Source: Paraburkholderia antibiotica (lineage in GTDB: Bacteria > Pseudomonadota > Gammaproteobacteria > Burkholderiales > Burkholderiaceae). Taken from it: DNA of 64,000 nt. Both the position numbers and the translations under genes were made by a program. Location of the stretch: positions 1 through 64,000 of the forward strand of contig NZ_JABBFZ010000022.1 in the NCBI RefSeq assembly GCF_012927125.1, written 5' to 3'. Position 1 is the stretch's first letter, and each line of letters starts with the position of its first letter. Positions 17,219 through 26,724 of this stretch are shown piece by piece. The notes beneath the pieces were generated by a model, which saw only the letters and a list, made by a program, of their open reading frames with translations, had not been told where the DNA came from and did not search any database.

Positions 17219-18673
17219 TTAGCTTCGGCAAACCGATGAAACCCAAGTCCCATGGAAGGCATTGCGCAAGCGAAACGGCAGATGAATCGTTGCAAGTGGT
17301 CCCCGCTCCGGATTCGCAGCGCTCAGAACGACGATGTCCGACATGACCTCGTCGTGCCTGTCTGCGACCGCGAGGAGATAACCTTCGCCGCTTCCATCTG
17401 AGTCGGCCACGTGAATAGGCTCTTGGAACGTGACGTCTTTCCCGAGGTGCAACGCAGTGAAAGCCCCTGACTCGAAGTCGACGCGACACAGGTGATTGAA
17501 AGCGGCCCCCGTCGGGCCGCCGTTGTGAAGTTCTATCGACGGGTCAAGACCGGCGTAGTAGCCGACCCGCTGCCGACTCATCGCCGAACTTGCCGCAACG
17601 CTAGGCATGTCGCCAGGCATGGGTGCTAACCGTGTCTTGCGAGTCTCTTTCGAATCCTTGAGGTCGAAAGTCAGGCGCGTCAAAAATGGGGCACCGGCTT
17701 CCGGGTTGAACGGCGCGTTGTTTATATCGTCGATTCCCGGAAACGGGTTTCGGTCGGCAAGACAGAGGTCGACGTTCACCAGATCACCCTCGGTGAAGGC
17801 ATTCATGACGTGGAAGGCGTAGCAAGGCGGCATCCGGAACCAGACCATCTCCGACACCGCGCCGTCACGTCGCATCACCCCGGCGTACGCGTCTTTGCTG
17901 TCGTCCCATACCCAATGCGCGCCCCCGGATTTGATCCGGGTGAGGTCTGCGGTTGTGGGGAAAACAAGAAAGATGATGTGCTCACGCGTGACCGCAAAAT
18001 CGTGCATGAACGACGCGTACGGAGCCTCGAACCGCTCCTCACGAACTAGTTTTCCGTCGGGGGAAACAACACATAGGGCAACCGTGTTGGTCGCTTCTCC
18101 ATCACACTCATAGCTGAAGGCGAACAACTCGCCCGTTTCGGGATCAAGTTTCGGATGCGCCGCAAACGTCGGACTCTTCAGTTGACCCTGAAAATTGCAA
18201 ACCCCTAGGGTTTCGAGCGTGTCCGGATCCAGTTCATAGGGCAGCGAGTCCTCCTTCAACGCCAGCAGGCGCCCTCCGTGCCACACGGGTGTTGTGTTCG
18301 CGGTGCCCCTGTTCGTCCCGGCGACCGATGCGTCGTCGGTAAACGGATTGCGATACGCACCATACAATGCGCGTCCCGCAGCGCGCTCGCGCAGAAGCCG
18401 CTCGGTCTGCACGTAACGCATTTTGAACGCTACCCGACCGTTCTGAAACTTGACTGAACTGATGACTCCATCGCCGGCGACGTACAAATCGTCGCCCGCC
18501 AATGGCGCGAATTTAGGATCCGGACCAATCCGATACCATGTACCTTCAATATCGGATGGCAGGCGGCCATCGACCGGTAGATCTTCAATATCGCACTCGA
18601 TACGCACCGGTGCATTCGGGCCACTAAAAGCTTGTGTTTGGGGAAAACGTGTCGTCACTTTGCATTGCTCCAT
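17219..18673 (-). CDS. Carotenoid-oxygenase-family dioxygenase, lignostilbene/isoeugenol-cleaving type
   Basis: A 484-residue non-haem iron enzyme of the RPE65/carotenoid cleavage oxygenase family. Candidate iron-ligand histidines sit in TFAAHPKLDPETGELFAF, SFMHDFAVTREH, CYAFHVMNAF and FHGTWVSS near the C-terminus. YGAYRNPFTDDASVAG and LKEDSLPYELDPDTLETLG are strongly shared with bacterial lignostilbene alpha,beta-dioxygenases and isoeugenol monooxygenase. Such enzymes split an aryl-conjugated C=C bond with O2 to give vanillin-type aldehydes. The next gene upstream encodes an aldehyde dehydrogenase suited to oxidise that product (gap 13 bases). The family is firm; stilbene versus isoeugenol cannot be decided by eye. 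Confidence 0.85.
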   Translation of the reverse strand: MEQCKVTTRFPQTQAFSGPNAPVRIECDIEDLPVDGRLPSDIEGTWYRIGPDPKFAPLAGDDLYVAGDGVISSVKFQNGRVAFKMRYVQTERLLRERAAGRALYGAYRNPFTDDASVAGTNRGTANTTPVWHGGRLLALKEDSLPYELDPDTLETLGVCNFQGQLKSPTFAAHPKLDPETGELFAFSYECDGEATNTVALCVVSPDGKLVREERFEAPYASFMHDFAVTREHIIFLVFPTTADLTRIKSGGAHWVWDDSKDAYAGVMRRDGAVSEMVWFRMPPCYAFHVMNAFTEGDLVNVDLCLADRNPFPGIDDINNAPFNPEAGAPFLTRLTFDLKDSKETRKTRLAPMPGDMPSVAASSAMSRQRVGYYAGLDPSIELHNGGPTGAAFNHLCRVDFESGAFTALHLGKDVTFQEPIHVADSDGSGEGYLLAVADRHDEVMSDIVVLSAANPERGPLATIHLPFRLRNAFHGTWVSSVCRS

Positions 18674-18686
18674 AGTTGGAGGGAGT

Positions 18687-20138
18687 TCAAAAGGGATACT
18701 GCGGAGCGCTGTCTTTGACCGTCATCCACTGCCACTGGGTGAACTCGTCCCAGTTTGCAGGGCCTCCAATGCTGGTCCCATTACCCGAGAATCCCCGGCC
18801 TCCAAACGGCACGTGCGGATCATCGTGCACCGGCTGGTCGTTGATATGAAGCAGCCCAACATTCAGTTGTCGGCCAACCTTCATCGCGCGTCCTACGGAG
18901 CACGAAATCACAGATGCCGAGAGGCCGTATTCGGTTTGATTGGCAAGGCGAATGGCCTCGTCATCTGTTTCAAAACTGGTCAGTGGAATGACCGGGCCGA
19001 AAATTTCCTCTTCAAAGGCGGCCATGCCCGGCCGCACGTTGGACAGGATCGTCGGTTTGTAAAAGAGAGATTCAAACGTTCCGCCCGCGGCAACCACCGC
19101 GCCGTCGCGCACCGAAGAGTGCACAATGCGGTCGACGTTTGCCACCTGCCGGGCATTGATGAGGGGTCCAAGGACAACATCCTGGCTGGACGGGTCGCCT
19201 ACTGGAAGCGACTTCGCGGTGGCAACCAGGAGTTCGGTCATCTTCGGCATGAGCGAGCGGTGAACGAGTGCTCGCCCGACAGCCATACACACTTGCCCCT
19301 GATTCAGAAATGCGCCAAAACTAATGTTCCTGGCTGCGAGCTCAACGTCTGCGTCAGCCAGAACGATGATGGAATTTTTCCCGCCCAACTCCAGAGATAC
19401 TTTTTTCAGATGCCGGCCGCACAACTCCCCTACTCGCTGGCCTGCTGACGTAGAACCGGTGAATGCGACCATCGATATGTTGACGTCCGTGCACAATGCC
19501 TCGCCAACGTCGGCGCCGCCCGGCAATACATGAAAAACGCCCTCGGGCAAACCCGCCAACTCGAAGAGCCGCGCGATCAAGTGGCCGCCGCTCACGGCCG
19601 TCTGCGGATCTGGCTTAAGAAGTACCGCGTTGCCTGTTGCCAATGCCGGCGCGACCGCGCGTATTGCGAGTACGACCGGCACGTTGAATGGTGCAATGAC
19701 GCCGACGACGCCGTGTGGAACCCGACGTCCCAGGCTTAACGTTCCCGAACTCGCCGGGAGAACAAGTCCTTGGGGCTCGTTGACCATCGCGGCGGCGTTA
19801 TGGAGAATTCCAAGCGTCATGTGACGTAGTTCAAAGTCCGCTTTAGCCTTCGTCGCCCCCGCCTCCCTCATCAGGAATTGCTGCACCTCTTCATAGTGGG
19901 TTTCCAGAAGATTTGCGGCTCGCCTGAAAACGGCCGCTTTCTCTGCGGGTGATGTCACTGCCCACGCCTGCTGCGCGCTTTTTGCAATCCACGCCGCCGT
20001 GCTCACATCGCTTGCACGGCTCAACGCGACTTTTCCAATGACTTCGCCCGTCGCCTTGTCGGTGACTTCAAATCCCGTTTCAGCGTCACCATGGTCCCAT
20101 GTCGCAGCTGCCAGTAGCCCATCCTTCCTACCATGCAT
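18687..20138 (-). CDS. Aldehyde dehydrogenase, vanillin/benzaldehyde type (cluster A)
   Basis: NAD(P)-dependent aldehyde dehydrogenase of 483 residues. Motifs are GVVGVIAPFNVPVVLAIRA, FTGSTSAGQRVGEL (cofactor region), the catalytic Glu in VSLELGGKN, the catalytic Cys in FLNQGQVCMAVGR, and EEEIFGPVIPL. The C-terminal HINDQPVHDDPHVPFGGRG is typical of the vanillin/salicylaldehyde dehydrogenase branch. The ATG at 20138 has GGGAGA seven bases upstream; the frame is open 267 bases further but that stretch lacks family sequence. With the oxygenase downstream it would convert the cleavage aldehyde to an aromatic acid. It is clearly paralogous to the vdh-type gene at 30014-31465. Confidence 0.87.
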   Translation of the reverse strand: MHGRKDGLLAAATWDHGDAETGFEVTDKATGEVIGKVALSRASDVSTAAWIAKSAQQAWAVTSPAEKAAVFRRAANLLETHYEEVQQFLMREAGATKAKADFELRHMTLGILHNAAAMVNEPQGLVLPASSGTLSLGRRVPHGVVGVIAPFNVPVVLAIRAVAPALATGNAVLLKPDPQTAVSGGHLIARLFELAGLPEGVFHVLPGGADVGEALCTDVNISMVAFTGSTSAGQRVGELCGRHLKKVSLELGGKNSIIVLADADVELAARNISFGAFLNQGQVCMAVGRALVHRSLMPKMTELLVATAKSLPVGDPSSQDVVLGPLINARQVANVDRIVHSSVRDGAVVAAGGTFESLFYKPTILSNVRPGMAAFEEEIFGPVIPLTSFETDDEAIRLANQTEYGLSASVISCSVGRAMKVGRQLNVGLLHINDQPVHDDPHVPFGGRGFSGNGTSIGGPANWDEFTQWQWMTVKDSAPQYPF

Positions 20139-20631
20139 CGTCAGTCTCCCAATCTCAATGTCACTCCGCAGCAACTCGCCGTGCGGGCCGTTGAGATGAA
20201 GATACGCAATGCAAAAGGTTTGCTCTTTCTCATTCGCGCAATTTCGTTTAGCTGGAGCGCACGGCCAGGGTTCTCCCCAGCCATATGCCGACTCATGACG
20301 GTCTCTGTGCGAAATCGCAATTGAAGAGTAATTTCCCTGGAATAGTGAAACGGCGACGGGAAAGCTCAAGCCCACTCGCATCCATAGATAGCGAGTGGTT
20401 GACATTGCGATAATGTTTTATGAAGCATCAAAAAGATGTATACGCGTGACGAGAACGTTAGTGCCGATAAATGGCTGACGCACGTTCGGATGGCGTATGT
20501 CTCGGTGCTATTCGCCCTCGTGTCGCGCTCGGAATGTCTGCCGCCACGACGCGACGGCTATCAGTGGTAGCGGTGAACCGGATGATTCAAACGGCGCAGC
20601 GTTACTGATTGGTACAATCCACGGCCCGGTA
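20139..20631. other. 493-base intergenic gap in cluster A with a stem-loop
   Basis: No gene is recognisable here. An inverted repeat CCACTCGC / GCGAGTGG at 20372-20379 and 20391-20398 (11-base loop) lies in the middle. It is not followed by a T-run on either strand, so it could be an operator or a weak attenuator rather than a terminator. The gap splits the otherwise tightly packed cluster A and may hold a promoter for the aldehyde dehydrogenase/oxygenase/porin genes. Confidence 0.5.
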
Positions 20632-21645
20632 TCACGCGCGTGCTGAGCGTACATCGAGCACGATCTTCCCAATGTGCTCCGAACGTTCCATTAATTCGTG
20701 CGCCAACTGCGCCTCTCCCAGAGGAAAGACCTTATGCACCACCGGCCGCAATGTGTTCGCGTCAAACATGGGCCACACATGATGCATGACCTCCGAAGCA
20801 AGCTCGGACTTCTCTTCGACCAGCGCCGACCGAAGCGTCGACCCCGTCAATAGAAGCCGCTTTTTCATCACAAGGTTCAGGTCTACCTCGCCTTTCACTC
20901 CGCCAATGAAAGCAATGCTGACGACGCGCCCATTGGTTGCTGCAGCCCGGAGATTTCTTTCCACGTATTCGCCGCCGACGATATCGAGAATGACGTCGGC
21001 ACCCCGACCATCGGTGACCTCAAGAACCGACGCCACGAAATCCTCTTCGCGGTAATTCACACCCAGTTTGGCTCCTAGCTTCTCGCAGGCCGTAGCTTTC
21101 TCTTTCGAGCCTGCGGTAGCGATAACCGAAGCACCAAGCGCAGTCGCAATCTGAATAGCCGTCACGCCGATACCGCTGGTCCCGCCATGGACGAGAACGG
21201 TATCGCCTGCCTTGCATTGGCCTCGCGTCACCATGTTTGCCCAAACCGTAAACACCGTCTCGGGAAGGCTTGCTGCCTCTATCAGGGAAAGTCCCGCAGG
21301 GGCCGGTAGAACGTGACCTTCATGCACTGAGACGTACTCGGCATATCCGCCGCCAGCTAGCAGCGCACACACCCTGTCTCCACAGGCGAACCTCGAAACA
21401 CGTTTTCCGATGGCGACAACTACACCACCCACCTCCAATCCAGGCAGGTCGGACGCGCCTGGCGGCGGCGGATAGTAGCCTCGACGTTGAAGTACATCAG
21501 GGCGATTTACGCCTGCGCCATGTACTTCGATCAATACGTCGCGGTCACCCATGCTCGGTGTCGGTCGTCGCGTAAGTTTCAGCTTGCCGTTCCTGCCGGC
21601 GTTCTCAATTTCGACTGCGTACATATTTTCAGCGATGTGATTCAT
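20632..21645 (-). CDS. Zinc-free quinone oxidoreductase, PIG3/Qor-type
   Basis: A 337-residue NAD(P)H-dependent medium-chain reductase without zinc ligands. The signature NRPDVLQRRGYYPPPPGASD followed by LPGLEVGGVV is typical of the PIG3 (TP53I3-like) quinone oxidoreductase group. HGGTSGIGVTAIQIA is the nucleotide loop and DVILDIVGG follows. It could reduce quinones or enone intermediates arising from aromatic breakdown. Its start overlaps the stop of the MFS gene as ATGA, so the two are translationally coupled. Its specific step in the pathway is unknown. Confidence 0.85.
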   Translation of the reverse strand: MNHIAENMYAVEIENAGRNGKLKLTRRPTPSMGDRDVLIEVHGAGVNRPDVLQRRGYYPPPPGASDLPGLEVGGVVVAIGKRVSRFACGDRVCALLAGGGYAEYVSVHEGHVLPAPAGLSLIEAASLPETVFTVWANMVTRGQCKAGDTVLVHGGTSGIGVTAIQIATALGASVIATAGSKEKATACEKLGAKLGVNYREEDFVASVLEVTDGRGADVILDIVGGEYVERNLRAAATNGRVVSIAFIGGVKGEVDLNLVMKKRLLLTGSTLRSALVEEKSELASEVMHHVWPMFDANTLRPVVHKVFPLGEAQLAHELMERSEHIGKIVLDVRSARA

Positions 21646-23009
21646 TCATAACTCTCTTCAGTGGGCTCTGAGCGGGCGTTGCCAGGCAGTGGCCTCGCGG
21701 GCGGAATCGCGTGGCGCTTTGCCTGCGAAGCGCGGGCGATGGGAATAAGCAGAAGTGCACCGAATGCGAGCGTCGCGGATATGCCTAGAATCGCTGGCGT
21801 AAAAGAGCCCGTATTCTGACGTATTACGCCGATAAGGCTCGAGCCGACCATGCCGCCGATGGAACCGCAAATATTGATGAGGGCCAGTCCATTGGCAACG
21901 ACGCCACGTCCAAAAATGGACGACGGAATTGTCCAGAATACCGACTGCGCCGAACCCAGTCCAAACCCTGCGAGAACGAGAAAGAGCAGCGATAGAATAC
22001 CAACGTGTGCGGCGAGGGAAAGCGCGAAGAAAATGGCGCTAAGTATCGCAGGCACGCCGATGTGAAAATATCGCTCTCCCGTCCTGTCGGAATGGCGCGC
22101 ATTGAACAGCATCCCCGAACCAATGCCAAGCCATGGCAACGCGCTGAGAAATCCAACGTTCAAGTCGCTCTGACCGGACGTCTGTTTGACGACCAACGGC
22201 AGCCAGAAGCTTAGGCTGTATGAAGCCAGGATAAGCGTCAGCCATACACCTGCGGCGCACCATACACGAATGTCGGTAAGTACATCGCGAAAGCCGACGA
22301 TCACGCGCTCTTGCAGTGCCGCTTGCTCCTCAGCCAGCACGCTCTCCACCAGAACCGCCTCTTTGTGTGACAACCATTTCGCCTGGGTTGGCTTGTCACG
22401 CATCAGAGCGAAAAGAAGAACGCCGAGGCAGATCGTCGGCAGCCCTTCCGCGATGAACATCCACTGCCAACCAGCAAGACCGTTTGTGCTGTGAAGCCGC
22501 GTCATCAGCCATCCAGAAAGCGGGCCACCAAAGATGATTGAAATCGGTGCGGCAAGCTGAGTACGTGCTATAGCAGCCGCCCGGTCGCTACGGGGAACCC
22601 AGACGCCGACGATATAGACGATTCCTGGTGCCAACCCCGCCTCAGCAACACCCAGAAGGAAACGTAGTGAATAGAATTGCAGAGGGGTCGCAACGAACGC
22701 CATCAAGGTGGCGATAATTCCTGCCGATGCGGTTACGACAAAACACCACCGCGCCACACCTATCTTTCTAAGCAAGTAGAGACTCGGCATCTGAAAAAGA
22801 AGATAGCCGAGAAAAAAAATGCTCACGCCGAAACCGTAAACTTCATGGTTGAAGTTCAACTGCCCATTCATCTTCAACGCAGCGAAACTGAGGTTGACAC
22901 GGTCTATGGCGCCCGCCAGGAACAAGGTAAAGAGCGGCCAAACGACTCGGGCAAATATGCGTTTCACTACTGGCACCGGAACCACGATGCCTTCTGTCTG
23001 AGGGGTCAC
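21642..23009 (-). CDS. MFS permease, anion:cation symporter (ACS) family (cluster A)
   Basis: A 455-residue permease with 12 predicted membrane helices. The ACS signature FLAGAIDRVNLSFAALKMN lies in helix 1 and its following loop. Other family pieces are YGFGVSIFFLGYLLFQMPS, RFLLGVAEAGLAPGIVY and GSAQSVFWTIPSSIFGRGV. Members import organic acids such as phthalate, tartrate, gluconate and hydroxy-aromatic acids. The start is a GTG at 23009 with AAGGAG upstream. It lies between the Qor gene and the dehydratase-like genes and is paralogous to the permeases at 35931-37268 and 44459-45778. It likely imports the cluster A aromatic acid. Confidence 0.88.
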   Translation of the reverse strand: MTPQTEGIVVPVPVVKRIFARVVWPLFTLFLAGAIDRVNLSFAALKMNGQLNFNHEVYGFGVSIFFLGYLLFQMPSLYLLRKIGVARWCFVVTASAGIIATLMAFVATPLQFYSLRFLLGVAEAGLAPGIVYIVGVWVPRSDRAAAIARTQLAAPISIIFGGPLSGWLMTRLHSTNGLAGWQWMFIAEGLPTICLGVLLFALMRDKPTQAKWLSHKEAVLVESVLAEEQAALQERVIVGFRDVLTDIRVWCAAGVWLTLILASYSLSFWLPLVVKQTSGQSDLNVGFLSALPWLGIGSGMLFNARHSDRTGERYFHIGVPAILSAIFFALSLAAHVGILSLLFLVLAGFGLGSAQSVFWTIPSSIFGRGVVANGLALINICGSIGGMVGSSLIGVIRQNTGSFTPAILGISATLAFGALLLIPIARASQAKRHAIPPARPLPGNARSEPTEESYE

Positions 23010-23065
23010 TCCTGTCTCCTTGGTCCGACGGCAAGATGTATCCCGTCTGTCATGGTTTGCTAGGT

Positions 23066-24283
23066 TTATCTTTGTTTTAAAAGCCGTTGTTCGATGAAAT
23101 TCTCGAGTAGTGAACGAATCTGCGCGTCATCCGCCTCCCTGGGCAGAGCCAGGTAGGGAATCCCTGCCGCTTCGACCTGACTCTGTTCGATGGACGGATA
23201 GCCCTCGTTGAAGGCCTCGATAACAATCACCGCGTCGCAACGATGCTCCACCGCTTCTTTCACGATACGTGCCGCATTGAAGCCAAACAGGAAGAGATGG
23301 CGTGCGGCAAGTGCTTCGAACGGATCGTTGTCGCGAACCGTTCGGGCGTACAGGTCCGGTATGCCGCTGTAAAAGTTGGCGACTGTCACAGCCCCATATT
23401 TTTCTTCGATGTAGTCGTGCCAGGGGGGAATCTGGCTGTGATAGTAAAGACGAAACTTCTCCTGCTTGTACGCGCCAATTCCATTCTTGACCCGCCCTTC
23501 GACTTCCTGGTAGTAGTCCCTAACCAAGTCCAGTCCGACTTCGGTGCCTCGATGCCACATTGCCTGGTACATCGACATCTGGTCGCGAATATGTACCGGA
23601 CATTTTGGAGCGCTACCAATCAACGTCCTGGCGTTTGCCCAATAATCCATCTGCCTGTTCAATAGATCCATCGAACGAACCAGCTCGGTGACACTCAGGT
23701 TTCGTCCGGTAAGCTGCTCAACGTAGTTCGTCAGGGTCCGTTCCTGTTGAACGCGCAGGCGCAACCTCGCCGGATCGACCAGCTTGTCCCACTCGTTACG
23801 GGTGTAGTTCCACCAATCTTCGGGTAGCGCCTGAAAAGGCGGCGATGGGAAGCTGAAATCCAGCGGATAGCATGGGCATCCGAACTCCCGTGCCCACAAT
23901 TCCGTCACACGCAATTCCATTTCGCTGCGCACGCTTCCGCAAATCAGCGACGGCTTGGGCAGACCACCCCATGGGGCGTTCTCCGGACTCATCGTGGAAG
24001 CGAGTCCCCATCCAAAGAAATGCTCCCCGACATAACCACGGTCGTTCAACACCTTCGTGTAATGCGGCCCCTGCTCTTTGGCACCGATTAGAAAGTTCCA
24101 GTAGTTGATTGCAAGAACCGGAATATCCATCGCAATGAATATTTCCTCGAACTCGTCGCCATTGCAGATCGCGAAGGGTTCACCCGCCATGACACGGGCG
24201 CGTGTCTGATTCATCCAGGCGCGCTGATGAGCCCGAACCCTGTTCACGGATTCGAGGCGTTGCTCAACTATCGGAAGTGCCAT
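23066..24283 (-). CDS. 2-hydroxyacyl-CoA dehydratase / benzoyl-CoA reductase-like subunit (cluster A, 1)
   Basis: A 405-residue protein of the HGD-D family (HgdB/BcrB/FldC-like). It retains the pattern AICNGDEFEEIFIAMDIPVL near the N-terminus, then the family block GGLPKPSLICGS and a GCPCYPLDFSFP segment. Cysteines are therefore present in the first two regions where the family binds [4Fe-4S]; the C-terminal cluster cysteine is not obvious. The ATG at 24283 opens MALPIVEQRL. It is 19 bases after its partner gene. Classic members are oxygen-sensitive and need an ATPase activator (HgdC/BadF type), which is not in this window. The real reaction is unknown. Confidence 0.75.
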   Translation of the reverse strand: MALPIVEQRLESVNRVRAHQRAWMNQTRARVMAGEPFAICNGDEFEEIFIAMDIPVLAINYWNFLIGAKEQGPHYTKVLNDRGYVGEHFFGWGLASTMSPENAPWGGLPKPSLICGSVRSEMELRVTELWAREFGCPCYPLDFSFPSPPFQALPEDWWNYTRNEWDKLVDPARLRLRVQQERTLTNYVEQLTGRNLSVTELVRSMDLLNRQMDYWANARTLIGSAPKCPVHIRDQMSMYQAMWHRGTEVGLDLVRDYYQEVEGRVKNGIGAYKQEKFRLYYHSQIPPWHDYIEEKYGAVTVANFYSGIPDLYARTVRDNDPFEALAARHLFLFGFNAARIVKEAVEHRCDAVIVIEAFNEGYPSIEQSQVEAAGIPYLALPREADDAQIRSLLENFIEQRLLKQR

Positions 24284-24302
24284 TGTAAGAGCCGTGTGAT
24301 GT

Positions 24303-25478
24303 TTAAGCGTTAGCAGAGGGTGCCGCATCGTCGAGCAGGTTGCGGATCTTCTCCGCACTCTGCTGCGTATAGTCAAAACGATACGGTTGTTCGGAGAGGT
24401 AGACGCTTTCTATTCCTACTGCCACTAGCGCAGCTATCTCGTCGGGCGTATCGAATACCTGCGCATCGTCGTGCCGATATACGAAAAAAACCGCAACGGA
24501 AGACTTTGACTCAAGCGCCCGCTCTGTACAGGCTCGCACCGACTCAGCGAGCGGATAAGTCGTGCATCCGGGGGTCTTATGGTATGCATCGGCGATTGCG
24601 TCCATCGGCGCACAATCGGTGTCGACTGTCCGTCCGGCACACCGCATACCCCATGAATGGTTTTCCGACACCACCGTTGCGCCACCTTCCTCAATGCGTT
24701 CGTATAGGTCGGTGTAGTCCAGTGGGCTGCCTGTTACGAATACTCGTGCACCCGCACGCGGCGGAAAATCGGCCGCTTCATCAATAACATGGCGAAGAAG
24801 AGAGCTGTGTTCTTCGACGGGAATAAATTTCGCCGCACCGTAGGCGTGCAATGCTTGAACGCCACTCAGCACTGGAGAAAATTTCGTGCGCAAGCCGTCA
24901 ATTTTCCCCAGCAACGATCGATTTTCGTTATATAGAGCGATGTAGTGTTCGAGTGCCTCGTTTGTCAGACCGCGACCGGACCATCGTTCCAATTGCTCCT
25001 TGAATTCAAATATCCGCGCCCGGTTGTATTCGGACGACACGTAGGACGAGGTGATGGTTCGGTCAAGAATGTACAGTTCCGGCATCCGCAAGCCAGGATC
25101 CGCCGCGCGAGCGGCAGTGAGATGCGAGTGAATTGCGAGTATCGCCTTACGCGAATTCGGAATAACCAGATAGTCGACAAAGTCGTAGGCGCCGGACAAC
25201 AGCATATCGAGCATCGAATTGACGAACTCGAGGCTCATTACACGTGAACCCGGAACCGACTTGTCCGCGTAAGGAAAATAATGTTTCCCAAGATGGGTGA
25301 CTGGGGCGGCATGATTGCCGCTCAGTCTATAGGGCAGAAAACCCGCGGCAGCAATCATCTCGACGGGAACGGTCTCGCCGAAATACCCTACGACCTTCCC
25401 TCCGTTCGACTTCCAGGTCCTCGCACGCAGGTCCCGCTCACGATAATGTTTCTCAAGCTGTAAAAGTGCCACACTCAT
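24303..25478 (-). CDS. 2-hydroxyacyl-CoA dehydratase / benzoyl-CoA reductase-like subunit (cluster A, 2)
   Basis: Partner subunit of 391 residues. Family features are VVGYFGETVPVEMIAAAGFL then PYRLSG, the cluster-region pieces GMRCAGRTVDTDCAPMD and TPGCTTYPL, and VAVGIESVYL at the end. Where canonical enzymes have a cysteine in a FCD-type motif followed by a Pro-rich turn, this protein reads YRHDDAQVFDTPDE, i.e. His instead of Cys. The ATG at 25478 has GGAGA upstream and the upstream open frame is not protein-like. It lies 43 bases after the CoA-transferase gene. Together the genes resemble the CoA-transferase/dehydratase arrangement of phenyllactate dehydratase (FldABC) but without FldI. Confidence 0.75.
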   Translation of the reverse strand: MSVALLQLEKHYRERDLRARTWKSNGGKVVGYFGETVPVEMIAAAGFLPYRLSGNHAAPVTHLGKHYFPYADKSVPGSRVMSLEFVNSMLDMLLSGAYDFVDYLVIPNSRKAILAIHSHLTAARAADPGLRMPELYILDRTITSSYVSSEYNRARIFEFKEQLERWSGRGLTNEALEHYIALYNENRSLLGKIDGLRTKFSPVLSGVQALHAYGAAKFIPVEEHSSLLRHVIDEAADFPPRAGARVFVTGSPLDYTDLYERIEEGGATVVSENHSWGMRCAGRTVDTDCAPMDAIADAYHKTPGCTTYPLAESVRACTERALESKSSVAVFFVYRHDDAQVFDTPDEIAALVAVGIESVYLSEQPYRFDYTQQSAEKIRNLLDDAAPSANA

Positions 25479-25521
25479 TTTCGTCTCTCCACCTAGACCG
25501 GCGCCCTCTTGTTTCTTTGAA

Positions 25522-26724
25522 TCAAATGACGCCGTCGCGCTTGTATTCTTCGAATTCCTGCTGGGAGAGGCCGAGGCGCTCCATGAACACTGCCGTGTTG
25601 TCTGCGCCGAGTTCGCGCCCGCTCCACTTGACCGACCCAGGGTTATGCTGGAAACGAGGAAAGACGTTTTGCATCCGCAGTGATTCGTTGTTTTCCATCG
25701 GTACGTCAACAATCATCTTTCGACTGGCGAAGTGCTCGTCTTCTTCAATGTCGGCAATGGTGTAGACGGGCGCCACCGTGGCACCGGCAGCGGAGAATTG
25801 ACCGATAACGTCGTTACCGTCCCGTGCGCCAACCCATGCCTGCACCAGCTCGTCAACCTTGTCCACGTTCCGAAGACGGCCTTCCGGTGTGCTGTATTCC
25901 GGGTCATCGAGCAAATGCCCCTGTCCGATGAGAGTGAAGACCCGGTGAGCAATACGATTAGCCGTGCACGAAATCGCCAGCCAACGCTCGTCGCGAGTTT
26001 TATAAATATTGCGCGGCGCACCCATCGGCGAGCGGCTGCCGATTCGCTGCGGCATCGCTTTGAGTGCGCTATAGGCCGACGCCTGCGGGCCGAGCAGACC
26101 GAACATCGCCTCCATCAGCGACAAATCGATAACCTCGCCCCGCTTCTCAGGATGCTTGTCGCGACCATGCAGTGCGGTCATCACTGAAAAGGCGCCAAGA
26201 TATCCGGCGGCTGCGTCGGCGATGGCAAAGGTGGGCAGCGTCGGGGGCCCGTCGGGTTGTCCATTTGCGGCGGCAAAGCCACTCATCGCTTCGACTTGCG
26301 TGCCGAAGCAGGCGCGGTCGGAATAAGGCCCGGTTTGGCCCCATCCTGTAACACGAAGAATCACCAGATCAGGATTGGTGGAGTGCAAGTCTTCCGGCGC
26401 AAGATTCGCGGCCTCGAGTTTGCCCGGCCGCATGTTCTCGATGAGCACGTCTGCGCCATCTATCAGACGTCTTACCAGCTTCTGTCCACGCGGGTCCTTG
26501 ATATTGATGGTGACCGCGTATTTGTTGCGACCGAGCCAACGCCACCAAACCGAAGTCCCATTGACCTCCCATCCGGATTTCCGCGAAATATCCCCCACCG
26601 TGGGTGGTTCGACCTTGATGACAGTCGCACCGAAGTCGGCTAGCAACATAGCCGCCTCAGGAGCCGCCAGCAATTGGCCCATATCTACTACTACGAGACC
26701 CGCAAGCGGTCCGTCTCCGTTCAT
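25522..26724 (-). CDS. CaiB/BaiF-family (class III) CoA-transferase (cluster A)
   Basis: A 400-residue class III CoA-transferase, which moves CoA between acyl groups through an aspartyl-CoA anhydride. Typical segments are GLVVVDMGQLLAAPEAAMLLA followed by DFGATVIKVEPP, DVLIENMRPGKLE, and AIADAAAGYLGAFSVMTAL, whose Asp is the likely nucleophile. A C-terminal VAPVYTIADIEEDEHFASR block closes the family fold. It is the first gene of cluster A, so the cluster promoter should lie in the 650 bases upstream. It would supply the CoA ester used by the dehydratase-like pair. The acid activated is not known; an aryl-substituted acid is likely from context. Confidence 0.87.
   Translation of the reverse strand: MNGDGPLAGLVVVDMGQLLAAPEAAMLLADFGATVIKVEPPTVGDISRKSGWEVNGTSVWWRWLGRNKYAVTINIKDPRGQKLVRRLIDGADVLIENMRPGKLEAANLAPEDLHSTNPDLVILRVTGWGQTGPYSDRACFGTQVEAMSGFAAANGQPDGPPTLPTFAIADAAAGYLGAFSVMTALHGRDKHPEKRGEVIDLSLMEAMFGLLGPQASAYSALKAMPQRIGSRSPMGAPRNIYKTRDERWLAISCTANRIAHRVFTLIGQGHLLDDPEYSTPEGRLRNVDKVDELVQAWVGARDGNDVIGQFSAAGATVAPVYTIADIEEDEHFASRKMIVDVPMENNESLRMQNVFPRFQHNPGSVKWSGRELGADNTAVFMERLGLSQQEFEEYKRDGVI

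Noticed and set aside
20139..20405. Possible 89-residue N-terminal extension of the cluster A aldehyde dehydrogenase
   Set aside because: The extension has no aldehyde dehydrogenase sequence, and a good ribosome site precedes the internal ATG at 20138.
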